A stretch of 64,000 nucleotides of DNA, taken from VXNE01 sp965208745 (GTDB taxonomy: Bacteria > Pseudomonadota > Gammaproteobacteria > Pseudomonadales > Azotimanducaceae). The stretch spans positions 62,001 through 126,000 of the forward strand of contig CBDBPN010000003.1 in NCBI GenBank assembly GCA_965208745.1, in the 5' to 3' direction. A program made the position numbers and the translations under genes. Below the pieces are notes generated by a model. The model was not told the origin of the DNA. It was given only the letters and a program-made list of their open reading frames with translations, and made no database searches. Below are positions 1 to 7,313 of this stretch, one piece after another. Each line of letters begins with the position of its first letter. The first letter of the stretch is position 1.

Positions 1-2
1 GG

Positions 3-605
3 GGCACCGCTCGCCACCTCGCGAACCTGGTGACCCTCGATCCCATGTTCCTGTCCGTCATCGACCACCCGGCAGTCCTGCCGTACATCGAGACGATGAT
101 GGGGCCCAACTTGATCCTCGGTTCACTGAACGCTCGGGTGGTGCGGCCCGGCGACGGTCACCAGGGACTGCACGGCGATGTGCCGCTGGACATGCTTCGC
201 CGCGGCGACGACTTGCCGCTGATGATGAACACCGTGTGGGCGCTGTCGGATCTCAACCCCGACAACGGCGGTACCCGCCTCGTGCCGGGCAGCCACCAGA
301 GCCACCTGCGGCACCCGCCGCCGGGCCTTGCGCTCCCTCACGAAATGCAGCCGGAGGTGTCGGCCGGCTCGGTCGTGATCTTCCACGGCCAGACTTGGCA
401 TGGCGGCGGCGCGAACCACGGGGAGGAACTTCGCGCCGCCATGTTCGGCCACTACCGCAACAGCCACTGGATGCGCTTCCAATGCGACCCCCACGACGGC
501 TTCCGCGAAGAGTGGCTCGGGGGCATGACCATCCGCCAACGCGAACTCCTGCGCATGACGAACGGCGTCGACCACCGCCACGGCGCCGACTTCTACGAAC
601 GGTAA
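3..605 (+). CDS. phytanoyl-CoA dioxygenase (PhyH) family protein, 5' end outside window
   Basis: This is the C-terminal part of a PhyH-type Fe(II)/2-oxoglutarate-dependent oxygenase. The reading frame is open from the first bases of the window, so the start lies upstream; the GTG at 30 is only the first in-window start codon. The iron-binding HxD motif is visible as 'LHGDVP' (His codon at 171), and the distal His lies in 'TWHGGGANHG'. The region between, 'NPDNGGTRLVPGSH', matches the usual PhyH strand before the distal His. The family hydroxylates diverse small molecules, and the substrate cannot be told from sequence. About 130 bp separate it from the next gene, so co-transcription is possible but not shown. 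Confidence 0.85.
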   Translation, partial: GTARHLANLVTLDPMFLSVIDHPAVLPYIETMMGPNLILGSLNARVVRPGDGHQGLHGDVPLDMLRRGDDLPLMMNTVWALSDLNPDNGGTRLVPGSHQSHLRHPPPGLALPHEMQPEVSAGSVVIFHGQTWHGGGANHGEELRAAMFGHYRNSHWMRFQCDPHDGFREEWLGGMTIRQRELLRMTNGVDHRHGADFYER

Positions 606-735
606 CGGGCAATCCTCATGAGCGACCGCGTGACGGCGCCAAGGAGCGTGTTCGAACGGCGCGGCTTGTGGCAGTGATATGGCCGGTCCATCCCGCTAAA
701 GTAGCGATATTCGTCTCGCCGTGTGGGGTTGACTG

Positions 736-2340
736 ATGACGGCTCGATTCTTCTGCCCGTGGGTTCTCGCAGCACTCGTCGCCGGTCCGGCGCTTGCCGG
801 AGGGCAGGCGATCGACATCGACGACTACCCGTCCCTCGACGCCAGGCAGATTGGCCATCTGCGGCACTTCGTGAAGCTGTCCCGGCAGTTGCCCGGCGAC
901 TGGTCCGAGATGGGCGAGTACGCCAGTCACACGTCCGAGAAGCCCTATCGATACCAACTGGCGTTCATGCTGTACGCGGCGGCTTCCGTCCAGTTCAACG
1001 TCACGCCGGCCTATCGGGAGCTATACCAGGACCTCATCGGCAGGCTCATGGTGCAACTCCGGCACTACGACATCTGGGGCAACTGGGTCAACGCCAGCCG
1101 CGGCGGTGGGTGGTCGGACCCGAAGCCCCTCAGTGAACTCGACGTCGGCTGGATCGACCCCGTCAAGAGGCACAACATCATGTACAGCGCACACCTCTTC
1201 CAGGGCGCTGCGACGCATGAGGCGCTCTACCGGACGGGGGAGTTCATGCAGCCGGGCTCGTTGACGCTGGTCTGGCCGCAGACCCTGTGGGGTCCGGGCG
1301 CGACGACGTTCGAGTACGACCTGCCGAAGATCGCGGACAACTTCATCGCGCAGTTCCGCGAGAACGACTACATGGGCATCCCCTGTGAACCCAACGCCCT
1401 GTTTCCCGAGTGTCCCCAGCATGCGCTTCTTGGACTGATCCTCTACGACCGGGTCGCAGGGACGGAGTACGCCACCGAAATCATGCCGAGATACATGCGG
1501 CAGTTCGAAGAACTCAAGTATCTGGACGAGGAGACCGGTTCGTTCATGGCGGCGTGGAAGGTCAAGCAGGGCGAACCGTTCTACTTCGCCAGCGGCATCG
1601 ACGGCTGGACCGGAACATTCATGCACGCGTGGGCGCCGGAGTACATACAGCGCGTGTACCCGCGCCAGAGGGACCTGCACGTCGACGCGTTGTTGAGCAG
1701 CACGGAAGCTGCCGGCGAACCGCCCGCCGGCACCTCCAGCCTGCTTGGATTCATGGCCATGATGGCATCGGAGGTGGGCGACACGGAGACCGTCGACAGG
1801 ATCCTCGATCACGCCGACAGGCAATATCGGCCCGTGTGGCGGGAGGGCCGGTACTACTACCCGAGAAACGACGGCCCGGTCAGCGAAGAGGACGATTTCC
1901 TGTCGGTCTCGGCGCTCGCGGGCAACGCGATGTTGCCGTTCGCGAGGCTCAACCCCGAGAACGGCCTGTTGCGTCTGCACAACGAGACTTGGCCGGAATC
2001 GTATTTCGAGCAACCATACATCGCCGCCGTGGACCTGGGCGCCGTGGGCGTCAGCCGGGCGATCTACGACGCGGAGCGCGAGGCGCTGGTCGTCGGTTTG
2101 GAACCGGGGCCGCTGAAGCTTGCCGAGACGCGGTTCGAAGTGCGCAATCTCGACCCTGGAACCCCTTGGGACTTGTTCCGGCATGGCAGGGTGGTGGCGA
2201 CGATCACGGAAGGCGCCTCCTTGGCCGAACACGGAATCGAATGGCGGGAGGGAGAGCCCGTTCGGATTTCCGTGGACGCGACCGCGCCCGTCAGCCTGGT
2301 GCTGCGGAAGAGCCCTGGACAGGCCGTCGCGGGCCTTTAG
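736..2340 (+). CDS. exported linalool dehydratase/isomerase (Ldi)-like protein
   Basis: The 534-residue protein has a Sec signal peptide (cleavage likely after 'GPALA', about residue 21), which places it in the periplasm. From memory of Castellaniella LinD it shares several diagnostic blocks: 'NIMYSAHL' around His153 (equivalent to the active-site His of 'NIMYKGHL'), 'CEPNALFPEC' with Cys217 and Cys226 (same nine-residue spacing as the LinD cysteine pair), and 'YDRVAGTEY' just after. LinD reversibly hydrates myrcene to linalool and isomerises linalool/geraniol in the periplasm. The mature protein has only these two cysteines, so the structural disulfide known in LinD appears absent. Residues from about 400 onward form an extra beta-rich C-terminal region. 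The family match is strong, but the substrate is unknown. A GGGG stretch eight bases before the ATG fits a ribosome site. Confidence 0.72.
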   Translation: MTARFFCPWVLAALVAGPALAGGQAIDIDDYPSLDARQIGHLRHFVKLSRQLPGDWSEMGEYASHTSEKPYRYQLAFMLYAAASVQFNVTPAYRELYQDLIGRLMVQLRHYDIWGNWVNASRGGGWSDPKPLSELDVGWIDPVKRHNIMYSAHLFQGAATHEALYRTGEFMQPGSLTLVWPQTLWGPGATTFEYDLPKIADNFIAQFRENDYMGIPCEPNALFPECPQHALLGLILYDRVAGTEYATEIMPRYMRQFEELKYLDEETGSFMAAWKVKQGEPFYFASGIDGWTGTFMHAWAPEYIQRVYPRQRDLHVDALLSSTEAAGEPPAGTSSLLGFMAMMASEVGDTETVDRILDHADRQYRPVWREGRYYYPRNDGPVSEEDDFLSVSALAGNAMLPFARLNPENGLLRLHNETWPESYFEQPYIAAVDLGAVGVSRAIYDAEREALVVGLEPGPLKLAETRFEVRNLDPGTPWDLFRHGRVVATITEGASLAEHGIEWREGEPVRISVDATAPVSLVLRKSPGQAVAGL

Positions 2341-2355
2341 AAGGGGCAGGGCCCG

Positions 2356-3102
2356 ATGCGGGTCAGGGATTCCGTCATCGTCCTTGCGGCGGTGGCCGCA
2401 GCGTTCGTGGCGGGGCGTTACTGGTTTCCGTCAGCCGCATCGGTGGCTGCGTACCTCGAAGACAATCCATGGTTCCTCGCGGACCGGCCCGAGCTGGTCG
2501 ACCTCGCCCGACCGTGGGTGGAAGCGCGCGCCAGTGAACGGCGCCGGCAACAGCGCCGGGACCTGCTGGCGACGACCTGGGCGGGTTTCCTGACGGCAGA
2601 TTCCACGCCCCGGTTTGGAGCCGCTACGGACCCCGTGGCGGTCGTCGAGTTCGCGGACTTTGCATGCATTCCCTGCAAGGCGAGCGCCGATCGGTTGGCG
2701 TCCCTGGCGGGCTCCAACCCGGACACACAGATCGTCAAGGTGTACGTGCCGTCGGGAGACGAAGGCGCCGAACTGGCCGCCCGCGTGGCGATCGCCGTGT
2801 GGCAGCACTCTCCCGCTGACTACCCGGAGGTACACACCGATCTCATGGCGACGCCCGTTGCGCGCCTCGATGCACGAGCGAGACTCTGGTTGGAGGAGCC
2901 CAGGTTCGCGGGGAGCGACTTGTGGAAGGCCGTGGGCGGCGAGTCGGTGATCGCGTCCCTGCAGCGCGGCCGCGCGCTGTTCGACGATCTGGATGTCCGC
3001 GTGGTGCCTTCGTTTCTCATCGACGGGGAGCTGCTGGCGGGACCGGTCGCGACTGCGGAGCTTCAGCACGCGATCGACGAGGCCCGGTTGGCGACGCTTT
3101 GA
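2356..3102 (+). CDS. DsbA-like thioredoxin-fold protein, membrane-anchored or exported
   Basis: The 248-residue protein begins with a hydrophobic segment (residues about 7-20, 'VIVLAAVAAAFVAG') that could be a signal anchor. A charged linker with 'RRRQQRRD' follows, then a thioredoxin-fold domain. The CxxC is 'CIPC' in 'VVEFADFACIPCKAS', in the DsbA/DsbC position after a beta strand, and the cis-proline loop is 'RVVPSFLIDG'. A helical insert between them is typical of DsbA. It starts 15 bp after the Ldi-like gene on the same strand and is probably co-transcribed with it. An inferred role is thiol redox control of an exported partner, possibly the cysteine pair of the upstream enzyme. Whether it is an oxidase or a reductase cannot be decided from sequence. 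Confidence 0.78.
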   Translation: MRVRDSVIVLAAVAAAFVAGRYWFPSAASVAAYLEDNPWFLADRPELVDLARPWVEARASERRRQQRRDLLATTWAGFLTADSTPRFGAATDPVAVVEFADFACIPCKASADRLASLAGSNPDTQIVKVYVPSGDEGAELAARVAIAVWQHSPADYPEVHTDLMATPVARLDARARLWLEEPRFAGSDLWKAVGGESVIASLQRGRALFDDLDVRVVPSFLIDGELLAGPVATAELQHAIDEARLATL

Positions 3103-3161
3103 CTGAGGGCGGCCGCGAGCCGAGGCGTGGGGCCAGTCCCGTTGGAGTGGACGCGCCACGC

Positions 3162-4120
3162 TTACGGCATGGCGTACCGGATGGTGACCATTGCCGAGAA
3201 ACGCCCCGTGTCGCCGGTGCGGGACCACGCGCTGACTGGTTCGCTGCCGTCGAGGCGCAGGTTCGGTGGATGGCTGCGCAAAAGGTCGCCTGCGTACGCG
3301 TCGGACTCGAACGCCCTGAAGCGCTTCCACTGGGCCTTGAGACCGATCGACACCCTCTCCGAGCACTGGCGGTCCACGCCGACGGTCAGGACGTACCCGA
3401 CCCTGGTGTCGCGCAAGGTGCGGCGACCGACGCTGACGGTGCCCGCGAGGTTGCGGCGGATTTCCTCCGCGTTCGGTTGGCCCAGGCCGGTCGCTATGTC
3501 CGCCGCATCGGCACTTCTGGCCCAGAGCCACGAGAAGTCCTTGCGCATGCGTGACACGGCCACACCGGTGCCCGCGTAGGGCGTCCACCGCGTCCGGTTC
3601 GGCCAGTCGCGGTATGCGACGATCTGGAACTCGTCCGAAGTAGTGGAACCCAGGGTTTCCTCGCCGATTGCGAGTTCGTTGCTGATCTTGTCGAAGTCCG
3701 CACCGGTGGCGTCGGTCGACGACACGGTCTGATCGAAGTCCGTCGCACCGCGGGCGTAGACGGCGGCGAGCCGCCAGCGCGGCGATAGACGGAACCCGAA
3801 CTCCGCCTCGCCGGAGAAGCCCGCGCCCGGATCGAACGGCGCGAGCCATCCGTCTCCCGCCCCGGGGTCCGGGGTGGTGCAGCCCGCCACGGAGAGCGCG
3901 CGCGAGTTGATGTACTCGTCGCAGATGCTGGGGCGGTCGTTGCTGCGGCTCTCGACGACGACGTCGCGGGACACGTTGCCGCCGAGGCCGACGCCGACGT
4001 ACCACTCGCCGTCGCGTGCCCGGTGGCGAGACAGGCGGAAACGGCGACGGCGGGAATCAGGCCGTGCAGGCCTGCCAAGCCCTTCAGTGGTACGGATCGC
4101 CGATGAGCCACTAAACCCAT
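3162..4120 (-). pseudogene. outer-membrane beta-barrel protein with frame break between signal peptide and barrel
   Basis: The barrel part is open from 3974 and, reading upstream in the same frame, continues as 'ARDGEWYVGVGLGGNVSRD', a classic first strand of a small outer-membrane barrel. Alternating strands such as 'WRLAAVYARG', 'FQIVAYRDW' and 'FSAMVTIRYAMP' follow to the end. No signal peptide is in that frame. A good one, 'LIPAVAVSACLATGHA' (ATG at 4120), lies in a different frame directly upstream. Adding one GC pair in the CACGCGAC stretch at 4011-4018 would join them as '...LATGHA-RDGEWYVG...'. So the gene is either frameshifted by a 2-bp loss or carries a sequence error. It converges with the DsbA-like gene. 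Ligand unknown. Confidence 0.62.
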
Positions 4121-4215
4121 TGAGATTTAGGTAATACTAGTGGAAGAGGCAGGTTCGGAAATTGTCCGAGAAAGCCATCCTCTGTTCAACATGACGGGTC
4201 CACCTCGCGGTTGAG

Positions 4216-4330
4216 TGAACTCCCGAAGCCGGACAGTCCGGTTCCGGGATTTGGGCCGTTTGCCGGCACGTCGAGCCTCCAGGTCCACTGGGCTGAGATA
4301 GCCCAGCGACCCGCTCGGGTCGGCGCCGAT
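4216..4330 (-). mobile_element. 3' remnant of an IS3-family insertion sequence
   Basis: On the minus strand, 4309-4271 encodes 'SLGYLSPVDLEAR', the well-known C-terminal signature of IS3-family transposases (consensus like SxLGYLSPxxFE). The frame runs on toward 'NRTVRLREFTQPRGG'. Just beyond, minus-strand sequence ending 'CTGTCCGGCTTCGGGAGTTCA' at 4216 looks like an IS3 terminal inverted repeat. The rest of the transposase, with its DDE catalytic residues, is missing. Within 4121-4455, a 335-bp stretch without an intact gene, nothing else was recognised. The scar lies between two frame-broken genes. Confidence 0.65.
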
Positions 4331-4455
4331 TCCCGGCAGCACGAGGAATGACAGTGGGCAACAGCTAAGGCAGGGCAAGACCAGGGAACCCTCCCCCGGA
4401 CAGCCATGCGAACCGTTTAGACTGTGCTCGTTTCCACGGGCAAGGAACCCTCAGC

Positions 4456-5380
4456 ATGTGCGACGAAACGACGGAACGGGATGTCGACGCCGCGTTCGCC
4501 AACCCCATGACCCGGCGTCGGTTCACCACGGTCACGGCCGCCGCGGCGGCCGCGGCGATCATGCCGTGGGCGAGGGGCGCGACTGGGCTGACCCGGCGTC
4601 GGTTCACCACGGTCACGGCCGCCGCGGCGGCCGCGGGCGGTCACGGGCGGGGACGTCAGCGTCGAGACGCCCGACGGCCAGGCGGACTGCTACTTCACGC
4701 ACCCGGCAGCGGGTGCGCATGCCGGGGTGATCGTCTGGCCCGACATCCTTGGGTTGCGCCCCGCGCTCCGCGCCATGGGGGACCGACTCGCGAGTTCCGG
4801 CTACGCCGCGCTGGTGGTCAACCCCTACTACCGGCAGACCCGAGCGCCCGTCGTACCGGAAGGCGCGAGTTTCCGCGATGCCGCAACCCGGGAGGTGGTG
4901 ATACCTCTCTATCAATCCCTCTCGGCGGAGGGCAACGTCACGGATGCCAAGGCGTTCGTCGAGTTCCTGGACGCCCAGCCGGCCGTCGACACGGCGCGCA
5001 AGATCGGCACCACCGGCTACTGCATGGGCGGCCCCATGACGATGCGCACGGCCGCGGCCATTCCTGACCGGATCGGAGCCGGCGCGTCGTTCCACGGCGG
5101 CGGCCTGGCGACCGACGACGAGAGCAGTCCCCACCTGCTGGTGCCGAAGATGCGCGCGAGCTTCCTGTTCGCCATCGCCGAGAACGACGACGCAAACGAC
5201 CCGGAGGCCAAGGTCACGTTGCGGGAAGCCTTCGACGCCGCGGACCTGGACGCGGAGATCGAGGTGTACGCCGGGGCGTTACACGGCTGGTGCCCGCCTG
5301 ATTCCGCCGTCTACAACGAAGCGCAGGCGGAACGCGCCTGGGCGCGGCTGCTCGCTCTGTTCGAAGGGGCGCTGGGGTAG
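4456..5380 (+). pseudogene. dienelactone hydrolase-family protein, Tat signal duplicated and out of frame with the catalytic domain
   Basis: The catalytic domain is complete: 'VSVETPDGQADCYFTHP' (from about 4652), 'VIVWPDILGLRP', nucleophile Cys in 'GYCMGG', acid Asp in 'AENDD' and His in 'LHGWCPP'. This is the Cys-Asp-His triad of dienelactone hydrolases (alpha/beta hydrolases acting on lactones or esters). The ATG at 4456 opens another frame with a twin-arginine signal 'MTRRRFTTVTAAAAA' that occurs twice, 81 bp apart. Dropping one G from the GGG at 4635-4637 would fuse the second copy in frame as '...AAAVTGGDVSVE'. The GTG at 4727 would cut off the first strands and is unlikely to be the true start. 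Interpretation: a Tat-exported hydrolase broken by a 1-bp insertion, or an assembly error at the repeat. Confidence 0.68.
4508..4636 (+). repeat. 48-bp direct repeat encoding a duplicated Tat signal
   Basis: Bases 4508-4555 recur identically at 4589-4636, an offset of 81 bp that preserves frame. Both copies encode 'TRRRFTTVTAAAAA'. The copies are interrupted by 33 bp encoding 'IMPWARGATGL'. The frame break of the hydrolase lies at the end of the second copy. Confidence 0.9.
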
Positions 5381-5419
5381 CCTGAGCCGAGTTCACGGCG
5401 GCGGCGGAAAGGCAGGGTT

Positions 5420-5511
5420 TGGCGGAAGAGGTAGGAGTCGAACCCACCAGGCGCTTCGAGCGCCTCAACGGCTTTGAAGGCCGCGCGCCCCACCGGGGAC
5501 GATGCTCTTCC
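5420..5511 (-). tRNA. selC: tRNA-Sec (anticodon TCA)
   Basis: The minus strand folds as selenocysteine tRNA: acceptor GGAAGAG/CTCTTCC, D stem CGTCCC/GGGGCG with a four-base CGGT loop, anticodon loop CTTCAAA on a 5-bp stem, a 7-bp variable arm AGGCGCT/AGCGCCT with a three-base loop, T arm GTGGG-TTCGACT-CCTAC, discriminator G and encoded CCA. The six-pair D stem with a tiny loop and the long variable arm are the family hallmarks. Only seven acceptor pairs are seen (position 8 is C opposite C), with a three-base linker before the D stem, unlike the eight pairs and two-base linker of E. coli selC. It lies downstream of selA and selB on the same strand. Confidence 0.96.
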
Positions 5512-5581
5512 GCGAATCAGTGTAGCACCGGCCCCAGGGAGCCCCAGCGACGGCGGGCGTCTGGCGGAGCGGCGGCCACCG

Positions 5582-7303
5582 CTACAGCAAGGTCCCCGGA
5601 TCCTCCGTGCCCAGCATGGCCCCGCGGAGCACCGGGAGCGGCGCATGGCCAAGGGACAGCAGCGTTTCGTGGAACGCGCGCCACGCGTCGCGACCGCCGC
5701 GGGTGGCTGTCCAGTCCTCGCGCATCTTGACGATGATGAGCTTGCCCAGCGTGTAGGCGAAGTAGCCCGGGTCATAGGTGCCGCGCAGCGCCTGCTGCTC
5801 GGCATTGCCGGGGTCGAGCCACGCGAGTTCCGCGAACATCCGGCGCGACTCGTCCACGCTCATCCCTTCCACGTGCAGGCCGATGGACGAGAGGAACCGC
5901 ACGTCGCGCATCAGCGCGTCGAGGATCTGACCGACGCGCACCAGGGGTCGGCCGTCGCCCAGGCCGGCCTCCTGCATCAGTTCTTCCGCGTAGTGCGCCC
6001 AGCCTTCGCTCAGCATGCCGTTCCGCAGCACCTTGCCGATGCGGTTGCCGGAGCGCTTGCCGTAGAGCGAATGCAGGAAGTGTCCGGGCCAGACCTCGTG
6101 CACGGACGTGTTCAGCAGGTCCGCCTCTCCCGGGACGTACTGGCGCTGCACGTCCGGCGGCCAGTCGGGGTCTGGCCCGGCGATGTAGTAGATGGCGGGC
6201 AGCCCCTGCTCGAACGGTCCTGGGGTCTCGATGTAGGCGGAGTTGGTGCGCCGGTAGGCCGGCGCCTCGGCCACGAAGGCCGTCTCTTCGCTCGGGATTC
6301 CGACGATGTCCGCTTCGAGCAGGAAAGCCTTGAGCTCCGGCAGTTGCTCGTTGGCCCGCGCGACGGCGCCCGCCGGGGGCTTGTCGTCCCGTACGCGCGC
6401 GGCGCAATCGGCCATGGAGAGGTCGGGGTCGATGGACCTGCAGGTGTCCGCCATCAGCTTGAGATTGCGGTCCAGGTCGGCCTGCGCGACGGCCTTCAGC
6501 GTCCGCCAGTCCAGGTCGATGCGATACACGCGCCGGAGCAACGCCCCGTAGCGCTCCTCCCCGAGGGCGAAGTCGTCGAGAGCGTCCTGCAGCCGGAGTT
6601 CCAGCCAGGCCTCGACATCCCGCAGCGCCGCGCCCGCCGGCGCCAGCGCATCGGCGAACCTCCCCTGCAACGCTTCGTCTTCCACGTCGGCGAACACGCC
6701 CGGGACGTCTTCCTCGAGATGGGTCGCGAGGCCCCCGAACCGGACAATGGCGGTCCGCACGAGCGGTCGCGGGAACGGCGGCTCGAGGGTGGCGCGCATC
6801 TGCCCGAGGTAAGCGGGGAGCCCTTGCAGGTAAGCGGTAATCGCCTCGAGTCGCGCGGCCTTGGGAGCGTAGTCGCGTGACACGTACACGCTGGGGCTGA
6901 TCGCCCGCGCATACCAGGCGGGATCGCGCCGATGGGAACCCGCGTCCTCCAACCAGAACAGCATGCCGTCCAGGGCGGCGATGAGCTGCCGTCGCTGGAG
7001 GTCCTCGCCCGGGGTCAGCGATGCGGCCGGGAACTCCCTTTCCGCGCGGGCGGCGAAATCACGCAGCATGGAGACGCGCCGGGCGATCCCGGCGGCGCTC
7101 ACGTCGGGTAACCGGCCGTCGTACTCGTGGCGTCCCGCCCAGACGCCGGAGGAGGGCAGCACGTCGAAGTAAGACTCGATGAACTCGTCGGCGAAACGCT
7201 CCCAGGACGCCGGCGGGGCAGTGGCCCGCTCCTGTTCCGGAACGCCGCAGCCGACCAGGAGGGCGGTCGCTGCCATCAGGCTTGCTGCCGGGAAAACACG
7301 CAT
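5582..7303 (-). CDS. DUF885 family lipoprotein, putative zinc peptidase
   Basis: The start chosen is the ATG at 7303, giving 573 residues; an earlier in-frame start at 7327 would overlap the selB stop. The N-terminus has a hydrophobic stretch and lipobox 'LLVGC', so it is a predicted lipoprotein. The body matches DUF885, whose metal site appears here as 'HEVWPGHFLH' (HExxxGH) with 'EGWAHYAEE' downstream. Family members are poorly characterised presumed metallopeptidases. It starts about 10 bp after selB and precedes tRNA-Sec, so it sits inside the selenium locus. A link to selenium metabolism is not established and may be only positional. Confidence 0.82.
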   Translation of the reverse strand: MRVFPAASLMAATALLVGCGVPEQERATAPPASWERFADEFIESYFDVLPSSGVWAGRHEYDGRLPDVSAAGIARRVSMLRDFAARAEREFPAASLTPGEDLQRRQLIAALDGMLFWLEDAGSHRRDPAWYARAISPSVYVSRDYAPKAARLEAITAYLQGLPAYLGQMRATLEPPFPRPLVRTAIVRFGGLATHLEEDVPGVFADVEDEALQGRFADALAPAGAALRDVEAWLELRLQDALDDFALGEERYGALLRRVYRIDLDWRTLKAVAQADLDRNLKLMADTCRSIDPDLSMADCAARVRDDKPPAGAVARANEQLPELKAFLLEADIVGIPSEETAFVAEAPAYRRTNSAYIETPGPFEQGLPAIYYIAGPDPDWPPDVQRQYVPGEADLLNTSVHEVWPGHFLHSLYGKRSGNRIGKVLRNGMLSEGWAHYAEELMQEAGLGDGRPLVRVGQILDALMRDVRFLSSIGLHVEGMSVDESRRMFAELAWLDPGNAEQQALRGTYDPGYFAYTLGKLIIVKMREDWTATRGGRDAWRAFHETLLSLGHAPLPVLRGAMLGTEDPGTLL

Positions 7304-7313
7304 GCGTCGGTAC

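Noticed and set aside
4456..4660. Programmed ribosomal frameshifting in the hydrolase or the barrel gene
   Set aside because: No slippery heptamer with a downstream structure was recognised, and the breaks fall in GGG or CG runs better explained by indels.
4727..5380. Taking the GTG at 4727 as the true start of the dienelactone hydrolase
   Set aside because: It would delete the first conserved strands ('VSVETPDGQADCYFTHP'), which are present in the same frame just upstream.
5474..6880. A 468-codon plus-strand open frame opposite the DUF885 gene
   Set aside because: Shadow frame; the minus strand has a lipobox and metal motif.
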